64,000 nucleotides of DNA from Castellaniella defragrans (GTDB lineage Bacteria; Pseudomonadota; Gammaproteobacteria; Burkholderiales; Burkholderiaceae_B): contig NZ_JACHIB010000009.1 of the NCBI RefSeq assembly GCF_014203015.1, forward strand, positions 1 through 64,000. Direction: 5' to 3'. A model generated the notes under the pieces. The model searched no databases. It saw nothing but the letters and a program-made list of their open reading frames with translations, and was not told the origin of the DNA. A program made the translations under genes and the position numbers. Of this stretch, positions 57,370-64,000 are shown one piece after another (position 1 is the first letter of the stretch; each line of letters begins with the position of its first letter).

Positions 57370-58284
57370 ATGGCACACCGGAAAACGCCGGGCCGCCCCA
57401 GGTTTTCTGATGCCCCCCGGGGGGATGGCGGGGTGCAGCCCCGTCCAGGGGGCGCGCATTCGGCCCGCAAACGCTTCGGCCAGCACTTCCTGGCCGACGA
57501 AGCGGTGGTGGACGCCATCGTGCGCGCCATCGATCCGCAGCCCGGCGACGCCATGGTCGAGATCGGCCCGGGCCTGTCGGCATTGACGGCGCCGCTGCTG
57601 GACCGGCTGGAGCGGCTGACCGTGGTCGAACTGGACCGCGACCTGGCTCGGCGGCTGCGCGGCCGCTGGGGCGAGGACCGCCTGCGGGTGGTCGAGGCCG
57701 ACGCCCTGACCGTGGATTTCGGCGAGCTGGCGCGCGCGCCCGCGCCGGGACCGGGCCCGGCCGCGGCGGATGCCGCCCGGCTGCGCGTGGTGGGCAACCT
57801 GCCCTACAACATCTCCAGTCCGCTGCTCTTTCACCTGCTGCGCTGGGCGGACCAGATCCGCGACCAGCATTTCATGCTGCAGCGCGAAGTCATCGACCGC
57901 ATGGTGGCCCGTGCCGGCGACAGCCAGTACGGACGCCTGTCCGTCATGCTCCAGGCGCGCTACCGGATGACGCACCTGTTCGACGTGCCGCCCGAGGCCT
58001 TCGATCCGCCGCCCCGGGTGATGTCGGCCGTGGTGCGCATGCGCCCGCTGGCGCCCGAGGCGCTGCGCCAGCCGCGCGACGCGCGGGTGTTCGAGCGGCT
58101 GGTGGCGCGGGTGTTCGAGCAGCGCCGCAAGATGATCCGGGGCAGCCTGGGCGCCTGGGCCGAATGGCTGGACTGGGACGCCCTGGGGGTGGCGCCAACC
58201 GCGCGGCCCCAGGAACTGACCGTGGCGCAGTTCATGGACATGGCCGACGCCCTGGCCGCCGCCGGCGTGACGCCCACCGCCTGA
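57370..58284 (+). CDS. rsmA: 16S rRNA adenine dimethyltransferase RsmA (KsgA)
   Basis: Dimethylates A1518 and A1519 of 16S rRNA. 304 aa. The conserved part begins at [10 protein letters not shown] (about 32-41), then [11 protein letters not shown] binds SAM and [10 protein letters not shown] is the catalytic NLPY motif. Codons 6-22 lie in DNA that resembles the intergenic palindromic repeat (GCCGGGCCGCCCC then CCCCCCGGGGGG). An in-frame GTG at 57433 is therefore a possible real start, which would give 283 aa. E. coli has pdxA between surA and rsmA; here it is absent. Confidence 0.94.
   Translation: MAHRKTPGRPRFSDAPRGDGGVQPRPGGAHSARKRFGQHFLADEAVVDAIVRAIDPQPGDAMVEIGPGLSALTAPLLDRLERLTVVELDRDLARRLRGRWGEDRLRVVEADALTVDFGELARAPAPGPGPAAADAARLRVVGNLPYNISSPLLFHLLRWADQIRDQHFMLQREVIDRMVARAGDSQYGRLSVMLQARYRMTHLFDVPPEAFDPPPRVMSAVVRMRPLAPEALRQPRDARVFERLVARVFEQRRKMIRGSLGAWAEWLDWDALGVAPTARPQELTVAQFMDMADALAAAGVTPTA
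57386..57427 (+). repeat. Palindromic repeat inside the annotated 5' end of rsmA
   Basis: CGCCGGGCCGCCCCAGG (57386-57402) is followed by a CCCCCCGGGGGG palindrome near 57413-57424. Both parts have counterparts in the 10472-10516 intergenic repeat. Confidence 0.55.
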
Positions 58285-58294
58285 AGGTCCCTTT

Positions 58295-58349
58295 TTGCCG
58301 CCGGGCCGTCCCAAGGGGCAGCACGCAGCCGCATGCTGCGCAGCGTGGG
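58295..58349 (+). repeat. GCCGGGCCGCCCC repeat between rsmA and gloA
   Basis: 58295-58316 differs by one base from the reverse complement of 10495-10516. An imperfect hairpin (CACGC...GCGTG, about 58323-58349) follows. It lies between convergent genes without a T-run terminator. Confidence 0.6.
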
Positions 58350-58366
58350 GGCTCCCTTACTTAGTC

Positions 58367-58762
58367 TTAGTCTTCGCGGCCCGCCCGCTGGATCAGCTCG
58401 ATCCGGTAGCCGTCGGGGTCCTCGACGAAGGCGATCACGGTGGTGCCGTGCTTCATCGGGCCGGCCTCGCGCACGACCAGGCCGCCGCGCGACTTGATGG
58501 TGGCACAGGTGTCGTAGGCGTCCTCGACCTCGATGGCGATGTGGCCGTAGCCGGTGCCGAGCTCGTAGTGGTCGGTGTCCCAGTTGTGGGTGAGCTCGAT
58601 GACGGCGCCGTCGGCCTCGTCCTGGTAGCCGACGAAGGCCAGGGTGAAGCGGCCTTCCGGATAGTCCTTGCGGCGCAGCAGCCGCATGCCCAGGGTCTCC
58701 GTGTAGAACATCAGGGAACGGTCCAGGTTGCCGACGCGCAGCATGGTGTGCAGCAGGCGCAT
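58367..58762 (-). CDS. gloA: Lactoylglutathione lyase (glyoxalase I)
   Basis: Isomerises the methylglyoxal-glutathione hemithioacetal to S-lactoylglutathione, detoxifying methylglyoxal. 131 aa, normal length. [36 protein letters not shown] and [14 protein letters not shown] hold the four metal ligands (His, Glu, His, Glu) of the Ni-dependent bacterial type. It is last in a minus-strand gene group, 114 nt after the metallopeptidase gene, and a 19-bp tandem repeat lies in that gap. Confidence 0.95.
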   Translation of the reverse strand: MRLLHTMLRVGNLDRSLMFYTETLGMRLLRRKDYPEGRFTLAFVGYQDEADGAVIELTHNWDTDHYELGTGYGHIAIEVEDAYDTCATIKSRGGLVVREAGPMKHGTTVIAFVEDPDGYRIELIQRAGRED

Positions 58763-58816
58763 GATGAGATTCTCCGGTGGTGCGATTCACTCCATCATAC
58801 GCATTTTTCATCGCGG

Positions 58817-58873
58817 GGATCGTCCGCGCGTGCCAGGATCGTCAGCACGTGTCGGGATCGTCCACGCGTGCCG
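58817..58873. repeat. 19-bp tandem repeat, three units
   Basis: Units at 58817, 58836 and 58855 read GGATCGTCCGCGCGTGCCA, GGATCGTCAGCACGTGTCG and GGATCGTCCACGCGTGCCG; a fourth begins GGATCAG. It lies directly after the stop of the metallopeptidase gene and 55 bp before gloA. The inner part of units 2 and 3 (GCACGTGT, CACGCGTG) is nearly self-complementary, as in protein-binding sites. Confidence 0.8.
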
Positions 58874-58876
58874 GGA

Positions 58877-59800
58877 TCAGATCAGCGGCAGGGTGTCGGG
58901 AGGCTGGCGGCGCAGCGTGTCGCGCGCCGCCCGGAAATCCGGGCACAGGCGCTCGACCTCGCGCCAGAAGGCCGGCCCGTGGTTCATTTCCTTCAGGTGG
59001 GCGATTTCGTGGGCCACCACGTACTCGATCAGGGCCGGGGCGAAATGGATCAGGCGCCAGTTCAGGCGGATGCGCCTCTGGCTGGTGCACGAGCCCCAGC
59101 GGCCCTGGGCGGACGAAAGCCCCCAGCCGGCGATGGATTGCCCCGCGCGGTCCAGGCAGCGCCGCAGGCGCGCGTCGAAATCGATCCGCGCACGCGCCTG
59201 CAGCCAGGCCTGGGCGCGTTCCTGGATGCGGCCGGCGTCGGCCGCGTCGGGCAGGGGCAGATACAGGCGGTCGCCCTCGGCCGGGGCGTCCGGGTCGCCT
59301 TCGTAGCGGGCCGGACGGGCGCCGTCCAGCCGCAGCTCGATGGCGACGCCCAGGTAGGGGATGCGGCCGCCCGGCCGCCATTGGCCGGCCTGCAGGGCGA
59401 GCTGCTCCAGCCGCCGGTCGCGGTCATCGAGCTTGTCGCGGATCCAGGCCGCCTTGTGGCGGATGGCATCCTCGATCTGCGCGCGCGTGGCCCAGGCAGG
59501 GGCCTGGATCGCCAGGCCGGCGTCGCGCACGTGCAGGCCGATGGTCTTGCGGCGCGCCCGGCGCAGCGCGTAGCCCAGCGTCCAGCCGTCCAGTTGCAGG
59601 GTCAGCCAGCGGGCGCCCGGGGGCAGGGCGGGCGGCGGCGGCTCCGGCGCGGCGGGCGGGCGCAGGCCGGGGAGGACGGGGATGGCGGACGGCGGGATGG
59701 ACGGACGGGGCGTCCGGCCGCCGGGCGCGGCCGCGGGAGCGCCGGCCGGCCCGTCGCCGGCGCCGAACAGGTCGAGCTGGCGGCTGTCAGCGGCCCGCAT
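58877..59800 (-). CDS. YgjP/SprT-like zinc metallopeptidase (DUF45, M48-like)
   Basis: 307 aa. The zinc motif HEIAHLKEMNHGPAFW contains HExxH plus the third His of the YgjP family; WGLSSAQGRWGSCTSQRRIRLNWRLI before it is diagnostic. An Ala/Pro-rich N-terminus (about 13-60) is added to the usual 230-residue core. No signal peptide, so probably cytoplasmic. Physiological substrates are unknown. Its ATG overlaps the end of plsC by 14 nt. Confidence 0.85.
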   Translation of the reverse strand: MRAADSRQLDLFGAGDGPAGAPAAAPGGRTPRPSIPPSAIPVLPGLRPPAAPEPPPPALPPGARWLTLQLDGWTLGYALRRARRKTIGLHVRDAGLAIQAPAWATRAQIEDAIRHKAAWIRDKLDDRDRRLEQLALQAGQWRPGGRIPYLGVAIELRLDGARPARYEGDPDAPAEGDRLYLPLPDAADAGRIQERAQAWLQARARIDFDARLRRCLDRAGQSIAGWGLSSAQGRWGSCTSQRRIRLNWRLIHFAPALIEYVVAHEIAHLKEMNHGPAFWREVERLCPDFRAARDTLRRQPPDTLPLI

Positions 59801-60518
59801 AGCGCTCGGGATTGAGACGCCGCATCTCGGCCTCGATCCATTCGCGCACGGCGTTGTTCAGGGAAGCCGGCGAATGTCCGGCCGGATCGATGGCCGGGCC
59901 GAAGGACACGGTCACCAGCCCCGGGGTCTTCAGGAAGGCGTTGCGCGGCCAGCATTCCCCGGCGTTGTGGGCGACCGGGATCACCGGCACCCCGGTGCGG
60001 CAGGCCAGCAGCGCGCCGCCTTGCTTGTAGCGGCCGGTCTGGCCGGGCGCCACGCGGGTGCCTTCGGGGAACAGCACCGGCCAGCGGCCTTCCTGGAGGC
60101 GCCGGGTGCCGATCTTCACCACCTGGTCGAAGGATTCCTTGCCCTTGGTGCGATCGATGGGAATCATGCTGAGCAGCGCCAGGCTCCAGCCGAAGAAGGG
60201 CACGTGGTGCAGTTCCTTCTTGTAGACGAAGACCACGTCGCGCGGCAGCTTGACCGCGAAATACAGGGTCTCCCAGGCGGACTGGTGCTTGGACAGGATG
60301 ATGGCCGGACCCTTGGCGGGCAGGTGTTCCCAGCCCTGCGCCTGGTAGCGCATGCCGAGGATCCAGCGCGCGCCCCACAGCGCCATGCGCGGCCAGCCCA
60401 GGGTCAGGCGGTAGCGCCAGGACAGCGGCAGGGGCGCCCACAGCACGCAGCACAGGGCGTAGGGGATCACCGTCACGACCAGGAAGGCCATGTAGAGCGC
60501 GGAGCGCAGGTAGGTCAT
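59787..60518 (-). CDS. plsC: 1-acyl-sn-glycerol-3-phosphate acyltransferase
   Basis: Makes phosphatidic acid from lysophosphatidic acid at the inner membrane, 243 aa. An N-terminal hydrophobic segment (about 5-30) precedes the acyltransferase domain. Motif I reads KHQSAWETL, that is HX4E instead of the textbook HX4D; I recall the same form in several beta- and gammaproteobacterial PlsC proteins. Motif III FPEGTR and VPVIPVAHNAG are normal. The ATG overlaps the gmhB stop by four nt. Confidence 0.9.
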   Translation of the reverse strand: MTYLRSALYMAFLVVTVIPYALCCVLWAPLPLSWRYRLTLGWPRMALWGARWILGMRYQAQGWEHLPAKGPAIILSKHQSAWETLYFAVKLPRDVVFVYKKELHHVPFFGWSLALLSMIPIDRTKGKESFDQVVKIGTRRLQEGRWPVLFPEGTRVAPGQTGRYKQGGALLACRTGVPVIPVAHNAGECWPRNAFLKTPGLVTVSFGPAIDPAGHSPASLNNAVREWIEAEMRRLNPERYAGR

Positions 60519-61069
60519 GGCGCGGCCTTCAATAAAGTATCCGCCACGGCGGCCAGGTCGTCGCGGACCTGGGTGCCGGCGGGGAGTTCGCCGCTGGTGC
60601 CGGAGGTCTCCCAGGTCTTGCGGCCCTTGCCGGTCAGGACCAGCCAGGGGGCGCAGCGCGCGGCGGCCGCGGCGCGCAGGTCGCGCAGGCTGTCGCCCAC
60701 CAGCGGGACGCCGTCCAGGCGCACGTCCAGGCGCTGGGCGATGTCGTGCAGCATGCCGGGCAGGGGCTTGCGGCAGGCGCAGCCGTCTTCCGGGCCGTGC
60801 GGACAGCAGAAGATGGCGTCGATGCGTCCGCCCGCTTCGGCCACCACCTGGCGCATGCGGGCGTGGATCGCGCCCAGGGTCTCCATGGTGAACAGGCCGC
60901 GGGCGATGCCGGACTGGTTGGTGGCCACCACCACGCGCCAGCCGGCCTGGCTGAAGCGGCCGATGGCTTCCGGGCTGCCGGGGATCGGCAGCCATTCTTC
61001 CGGCGACTTGATGTACGCGTCGCTGTCATGGTTGATGACCCCGTCGCGGTCCAGGATGATGAGCTTCAC
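60515..61069 (-). CDS. gmhB: D-glycero-D-manno-heptose 1,7-bisphosphate 7-phosphatase
   Basis: HAD phosphatase of ADP-heptose synthesis for the LPS core, 184 aa. IILDRDGVIN has the nucleophile Asp, VVVATNQSGIARG is motif II, and CCPHGPEDGCACRKP forms the zinc loop typical of GmhB. VGDSLRDL is motif IV. The start is GTG 61069, which overlaps the glyS TGA; the longer frame upstream is an antisense shadow of glyS. Confidence 0.92.
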   Translation of the reverse strand: MKLIILDRDGVINHDSDAYIKSPEEWLPIPGSPEAIGRFSQAGWRVVVATNQSGIARGLFTMETLGAIHARMRQVVAEAGGRIDAIFCCPHGPEDGCACRKPLPGMLHDIAQRLDVRLDGVPLVGDSLRDLRAAAAARCAPWLVLTGKGRKTWETSGTSGELPAGTQVRDDLAAVADTLLKAAP

Positions 61070-63210
61070 CGGGCGAGCCTCGACAGGTCGGCCACCTGGT
61101 TCATCAGCCCGTGCAGCGAGCGCAGCAGGGCCAGGCGGTTGGCCCGCACGCGCGGGTCCTCGGCCATGACCATGACGTCGGTGAAGAACGCGTCCACGGC
61201 GGCGCGCGCCTGGGCCAGGGTGGCCAGGCTGGCGGCGAAGTCGCCCGCCCGCAGCTGGGCCGTGGCCTGGGGCTCCAGGCGGGCGATCGTGTCGGCCAGC
61301 TGGCGCTCGGCCGGTTCGGCCAGCAGCGCCGGATCGAAGCCGGGCTGCGTGTCGTCGGCCTTCTTCAGCAGATTGCTGACGCGCTTGTTGGCGGCGGCCA
61401 GGGATTCGGCCTCGGGCAGCGTGGCGAACCGTTCGCAGGCCTGGACGCGTGCCGCGACCTGGTGCAGCGGCGGGCGCAGGGCCAGCACCGCGTCGATGGC
61501 CGAGCGGTCGCAGGCGGCCGCCAGCTGGTTGCGGTAGCGCTCGTAGACGAAGTCCAGCACGGCCTCGGCCGTGCCCTCGGCGAGCTGCCCGGGGGCGAAG
61601 CCGGCCGCCGCCTGTTCCAGCAGGGCGGCGAGCCGCGCGGGGCTGTCCTGGCTGGCCTGCAGGCGGCCGCCGGCGGTGAGCTGCTCGTAGGCGCTGATCA
61701 GGCCCAGGGCTGCGCGGCGCAGGCCGTAGGGGTCGCGCTCGCCGGTGGGCGCCAGGCCGATGCCCCAGATGCCGACCAGGGTCTCGGCGCGTTCCGCCAT
61801 GAACAGGACGGCGGCGGTGAGCGTGTCGTCGGTGACGGGCTCGTCCAGGCGGATGCGGTACTGGTCGCGCAGGGCGCGCACCACGTCGGCGGACTCGCCG
61901 TCGTGCGCCGCGTAGTAGGCCCCCATGATGCCTTGCAGCTCGGGGAATTCGCCCACCATCTGGGTGCCGAGGTCGGCGTGGGCCAGCAGGGCCGCGCGGT
62001 CGGCCGATTCCGCCCGCCCGCCCAGCAGCGGCGCCAGCCAGCGGGCCAGGGCCCGCACGCGCTCGGTGCGCTGCAGCTGGCTGCCGAGCTTGTTGTGGTA
62101 GACGCTGTCGGCCAGGCCGGCCACGCGCTCGGCCAGCGGGGTCTTCAGGTCGGTCTGGTAGAAGAACTGCGCGTCGGCCAGGCGCGGGCGCACCACGCGC
62201 TGGTTGCCCTGGATGATGTGGGCCGGATCGGCGGGCCGCATGTTGCTGACGATGAGGAAGCGGTGGGTCAGCGCGCCCGTGGCCGGATCGAACAGGGGGA
62301 AGTATTTCTGGTTCAGCCGCATCGTCAGGATCAGGCATTCCGGCGGCACGGCCAGGAAGGCTTCCTCGAAGGCGCCGACGTAGACCGTCGGGTATTCGAC
62401 CAGGGCGGTGACTTCGTCGAGCAGGGCTTCGACCTCGGCGCCCTGGCCGATGGTCGCGCCCACCGCGGCGGAGGACTCGGCCAGCTGGCGGGCGATGAGC
62501 GCGCGCCGCTCGGCGAAGGACGGCACCACGCGGCCGTCGGCCGCCAGGCGATCGGCCCAGGCCTCGGCCGATTCGATGGTCAGCGGGCCGCTTTCCAGGA
62601 AGCGGTGGCCCAGGGTGGTCCGATCGGCTTCCAGGCCCAGCGTGCGCACGGGCACGATGTCCGCGCCCCACAGGGCCAGCAGGCGCTGGGCCGGGCGTAC
62701 GAATTTCACGCTGGTGCGGCCGTCGGCCAGCTGGTATTGCATGACCTTGGGGATGGGCAGGTGGGTCACGGCGTGATCCAGGGCCTGCTGCAGGCCGTCG
62801 GCCAGCCGCGCGCCGGGGGCGGTGCCTTCGGCGTAGAGCACGTCCTGCTTGCCGTCGTGCCTGCGGACGAGGCCGTCCGCGCCCAGGTGCCCCAGGCCCT
62901 TGGCCTGGAGCTTTTTCAGCAGCGCGGGCGTGGGCGCGCCGGCGGCGTCCAGGCCGATGGCCGCGGGCATGAGTTTTTCGGCGTAGGCCTGGTCGGGCGC
63001 CTGGTCCAGGACGGCGTCCAGCCGCACGGCCAGGCGCCGGGGCGTGGCGTAGGCGGTGCAGGCGCGGGGCTCGGCCAGCAGGCCGAGCCCATCGAGCGTC
63101 TTGCGGATGCCTTCGGCGAAGGCCCGGCCCAGGGCGTCCAGCGCCTTGGGCGGGAGTTCTTCCGTGACCAGCTCGACGAGCAGCGCGCGCGCGTTCGGAT
63201 TCGTGCTCAT
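61066..63210 (-). CDS. glyS: Glycyl-tRNA synthetase beta subunit
   Basis: Beta subunit of the alpha2beta2 bacterial glycyl-tRNA synthetase, needed for tRNA binding. 714 aa from ATG 63210; a GTG at 63216, overlapping the glyQ stop, would add two residues. LLVELVTEELPPKALDALG at the start, VEYPTVYVGAFEEAFLAVPPE and LILTMRLNQKYFPLFD are characteristic. The region near 380-600 has HD-like and anticodon-binding elements. GGGAGG lies ten nt before the ATG. Confidence 0.95.
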   Translation of the reverse strand: MSTNPNARALLVELVTEELPPKALDALGRAFAEGIRKTLDGLGLLAEPRACTAYATPRRLAVRLDAVLDQAPDQAYAEKLMPAAIGLDAAGAPTPALLKKLQAKGLGHLGADGLVRRHDGKQDVLYAEGTAPGARLADGLQQALDHAVTHLPIPKVMQYQLADGRTSVKFVRPAQRLLALWGADIVPVRTLGLEADRTTLGHRFLESGPLTIESAEAWADRLAADGRVVPSFAERRALIARQLAESSAAVGATIGQGAEVEALLDEVTALVEYPTVYVGAFEEAFLAVPPECLILTMRLNQKYFPLFDPATGALTHRFLIVSNMRPADPAHIIQGNQRVVRPRLADAQFFYQTDLKTPLAERVAGLADSVYHNKLGSQLQRTERVRALARWLAPLLGGRAESADRAALLAHADLGTQMVGEFPELQGIMGAYYAAHDGESADVVRALRDQYRIRLDEPVTDDTLTAAVLFMAERAETLVGIWGIGLAPTGERDPYGLRRAALGLISAYEQLTAGGRLQASQDSPARLAALLEQAAAGFAPGQLAEGTAEAVLDFVYERYRNQLAAACDRSAIDAVLALRPPLHQVAARVQACERFATLPEAESLAAANKRVSNLLKKADDTQPGFDPALLAEPAERQLADTIARLEPQATAQLRAGDFAASLATLAQARAAVDAFFTDVMVMAEDPRVRANRLALLRSLHGLMNQVADLSRLAR

Positions 63211-63212
63211 GA

Positions 63213-64000
63213 TCACGCGACCTCCCGCAGCATGGGAAAGCCCAGGCGTTCGCGCGCGTCGTAGTAGGCCTGCGCCACCGAGCGGGACAGGGCGCGGATG
63301 CGGCCGATGTAGGTGGCGCGCTCGGTGACGCTGATGGCGCCGCGCGCGTCGAGCAGGTTGAAGGTGTGGGCGGCCTTGAGGGTGGCCTCGTAGGCGGGCA
63401 GGGCGAGCGGGACTTCGATCAGGCGCCTGGCCTCGGCCTCGTAGTCGTTGAAGTGGGCGAACAGCATGGCGGTGGAGGCGATCTCGAAGTTGTAGGTGGA
63501 CTGCTCGACCTCGTTCTGGTGGAACACGTCGCGGTAGTACACGGGCGTGCCGTCCGGGCCCTGGGTCCAGACCAGGTCGTAGACCGATTCCACGCCCTGC
63601 AGGTACATGGCCAGGCGCTCCAGGCCGTAGGTGATTTCGCCCATGGTGGGGTTGCAGTCCAGGCCGCCGACCTGCTGGAAGTAGGTGAACTGGGTGACTT
63701 CCATGCCGTTGAGCCAGACTTCCCAGCCCAGGCCCCAGGCGCCCAGCGTGGGATTTTCCCAGTCGTCCTCGACGAAGCGGATGTCGTGCTGCTGCGGATC
63801 GATGCCCAGCGCGCGCAGGGAGCCGATGTACAGATCCAGGATGTCGAGCGGCGCGGGCTTGAGCACGACCTGGAACTGGTAATAATGCTGCAGGCGGTTG
63901 GGGTTTTCGCCGTAGCGCCCGTCCTTGGGGCGGCGCGAGGGCTGCACGTAGGCCGCGCGCCAGGGTTCCGGGCCGATGGCGCGCAGGAACGTGGCGGTGT
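63213..64000 (-). CDS. glyQ: Glycyl-tRNA synthetase alpha subunit (5' end outside the window)
   Basis: Catalytic subunit of glycyl-tRNA synthetase; the visible part is about 262 codons of an expected 300 or so. The frame enters from the right edge as [12 protein letters not shown] and then [20 protein letters not shown], the class II motif region. [22 protein letters not shown] is typical. The stop overlaps the possible GTG of glyS. The true start lies beyond 64000. Confidence 0.95.
   Translation of the reverse strand, partial: TATFLRAIGPEPWRAAYVQPSRRPKDGRYGENPNRLQHYYQFQVVLKPAPLDILDLYIGSLRALGIDPQQHDIRFVEDDWENPTLGAWGLGWEVWLNGMEVTQFTYFQQVGGLDCNPTMGEITYGLERLAMYLQGVESVYDLVWTQGPDGTPVYYRDVFHQNEVEQSTYNFEIASTAMLFAHFNDYEAEARRLIEVPLALPAYEATLKAAHTFNLLDARGAISVTERATYIGRIRALSRSVAQAYYDARERLGFPMLREVA

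Overview
The window looks like a chromosome segment from a high-GC betaproteobacterium of the Burkholderiales, most likely family Alcaligenaceae (Bordetella/Achromobacter relatives). The reasons are the very high GC content, a MurE-MurF fusion of the kind known from Bordetella, the order dcw cluster - lpxC - DciA-like - M23 peptidase - secA, and the block lptD-surA-rsmA facing glyQ-glyS-gmhB-plsC. The genus cannot be fixed from the sequence alone. Almost everything is core housekeeping. I see no prophage, CRISPR array, restriction or defence locus; the only mobile-element hint is a nine-codon fragment at the left edge.

Layout. 1-4.2 kb: possible IS edge, small membrane protein, SWIB-domain protein, pyrC and a convergent ABC-F gene (uup). 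4.4-4.8 kb: RNase P RNA (rnpB). 5.0-10.3 kb: branched-chain-amino-acid-type ABC importer (livG, livF, livH, livM) with a convergent Tat-exported binding protein. 10.9-27.8 kb: division and cell wall (dcw) cluster mraZ-rsmH-ftsL-ftsI-murEF-mraY-murD-ftsW-murG-murC-ddl-ftsQ-ftsA-ftsZ, most junctions being 4-nt start/stop overlaps. 28.1-33.6 kb: lpxC, a DciA-like gene, an M23 endopeptidase-like gene and secA. 33.7-37.8 kb, minus strand: mgtE, acyl-CoA thioesterase, M20 amidohydrolase, inositol-phosphatase family gene. 37.9-45.1 kb: mnmC, a GH31-like protein with doubtful catalytic residues, a metallophosphoesterase, tRNA-Lys(TTT), and a two-domain APH-like/P-loop kinase. 45.3-50.4 kb: two importer operons, metNIQ and glnHPQ. 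50.6-53.3 kb, minus: coiled-coil membrane protein and the murU-amgK cell wall recycling pair. 53.5-58.3 kb: lptD-surA-rsmA. 58.4-64.0 kb, minus: glyQ(partial)-glyS-gmhB-plsC-M48-like metallopeptidase-glyoxalase.

How the genes work together. The dcw genes make and flip lipid II and assemble the divisome; amgK-murU return recycled MurNAc to UDP-MurNAc, the MurC substrate. LpxC (lipid A), GmhB (heptose), LptD and SurA serve the outer membrane; PlsC makes phospholipid; SecA exports the precursors. Three ABC importers supply amino acids.

The most interesting non-genic signal is a dispersed repeat of about 79 bp present four times (about 2.15, 10.4, 29.1 and 42.1 kb). Every copy has a 34-nt hairpin with paired (compensatory) changes, and three of the four lie exactly between convergent genes. 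One copy supplies the last codons and the stop of pyrC. Other notable points are a four-unit, 10-bp-phased MraZ box, several short tandem repeats in intergenic gaps, and a second palindromic repeat that overlaps the first codons of rsmA.
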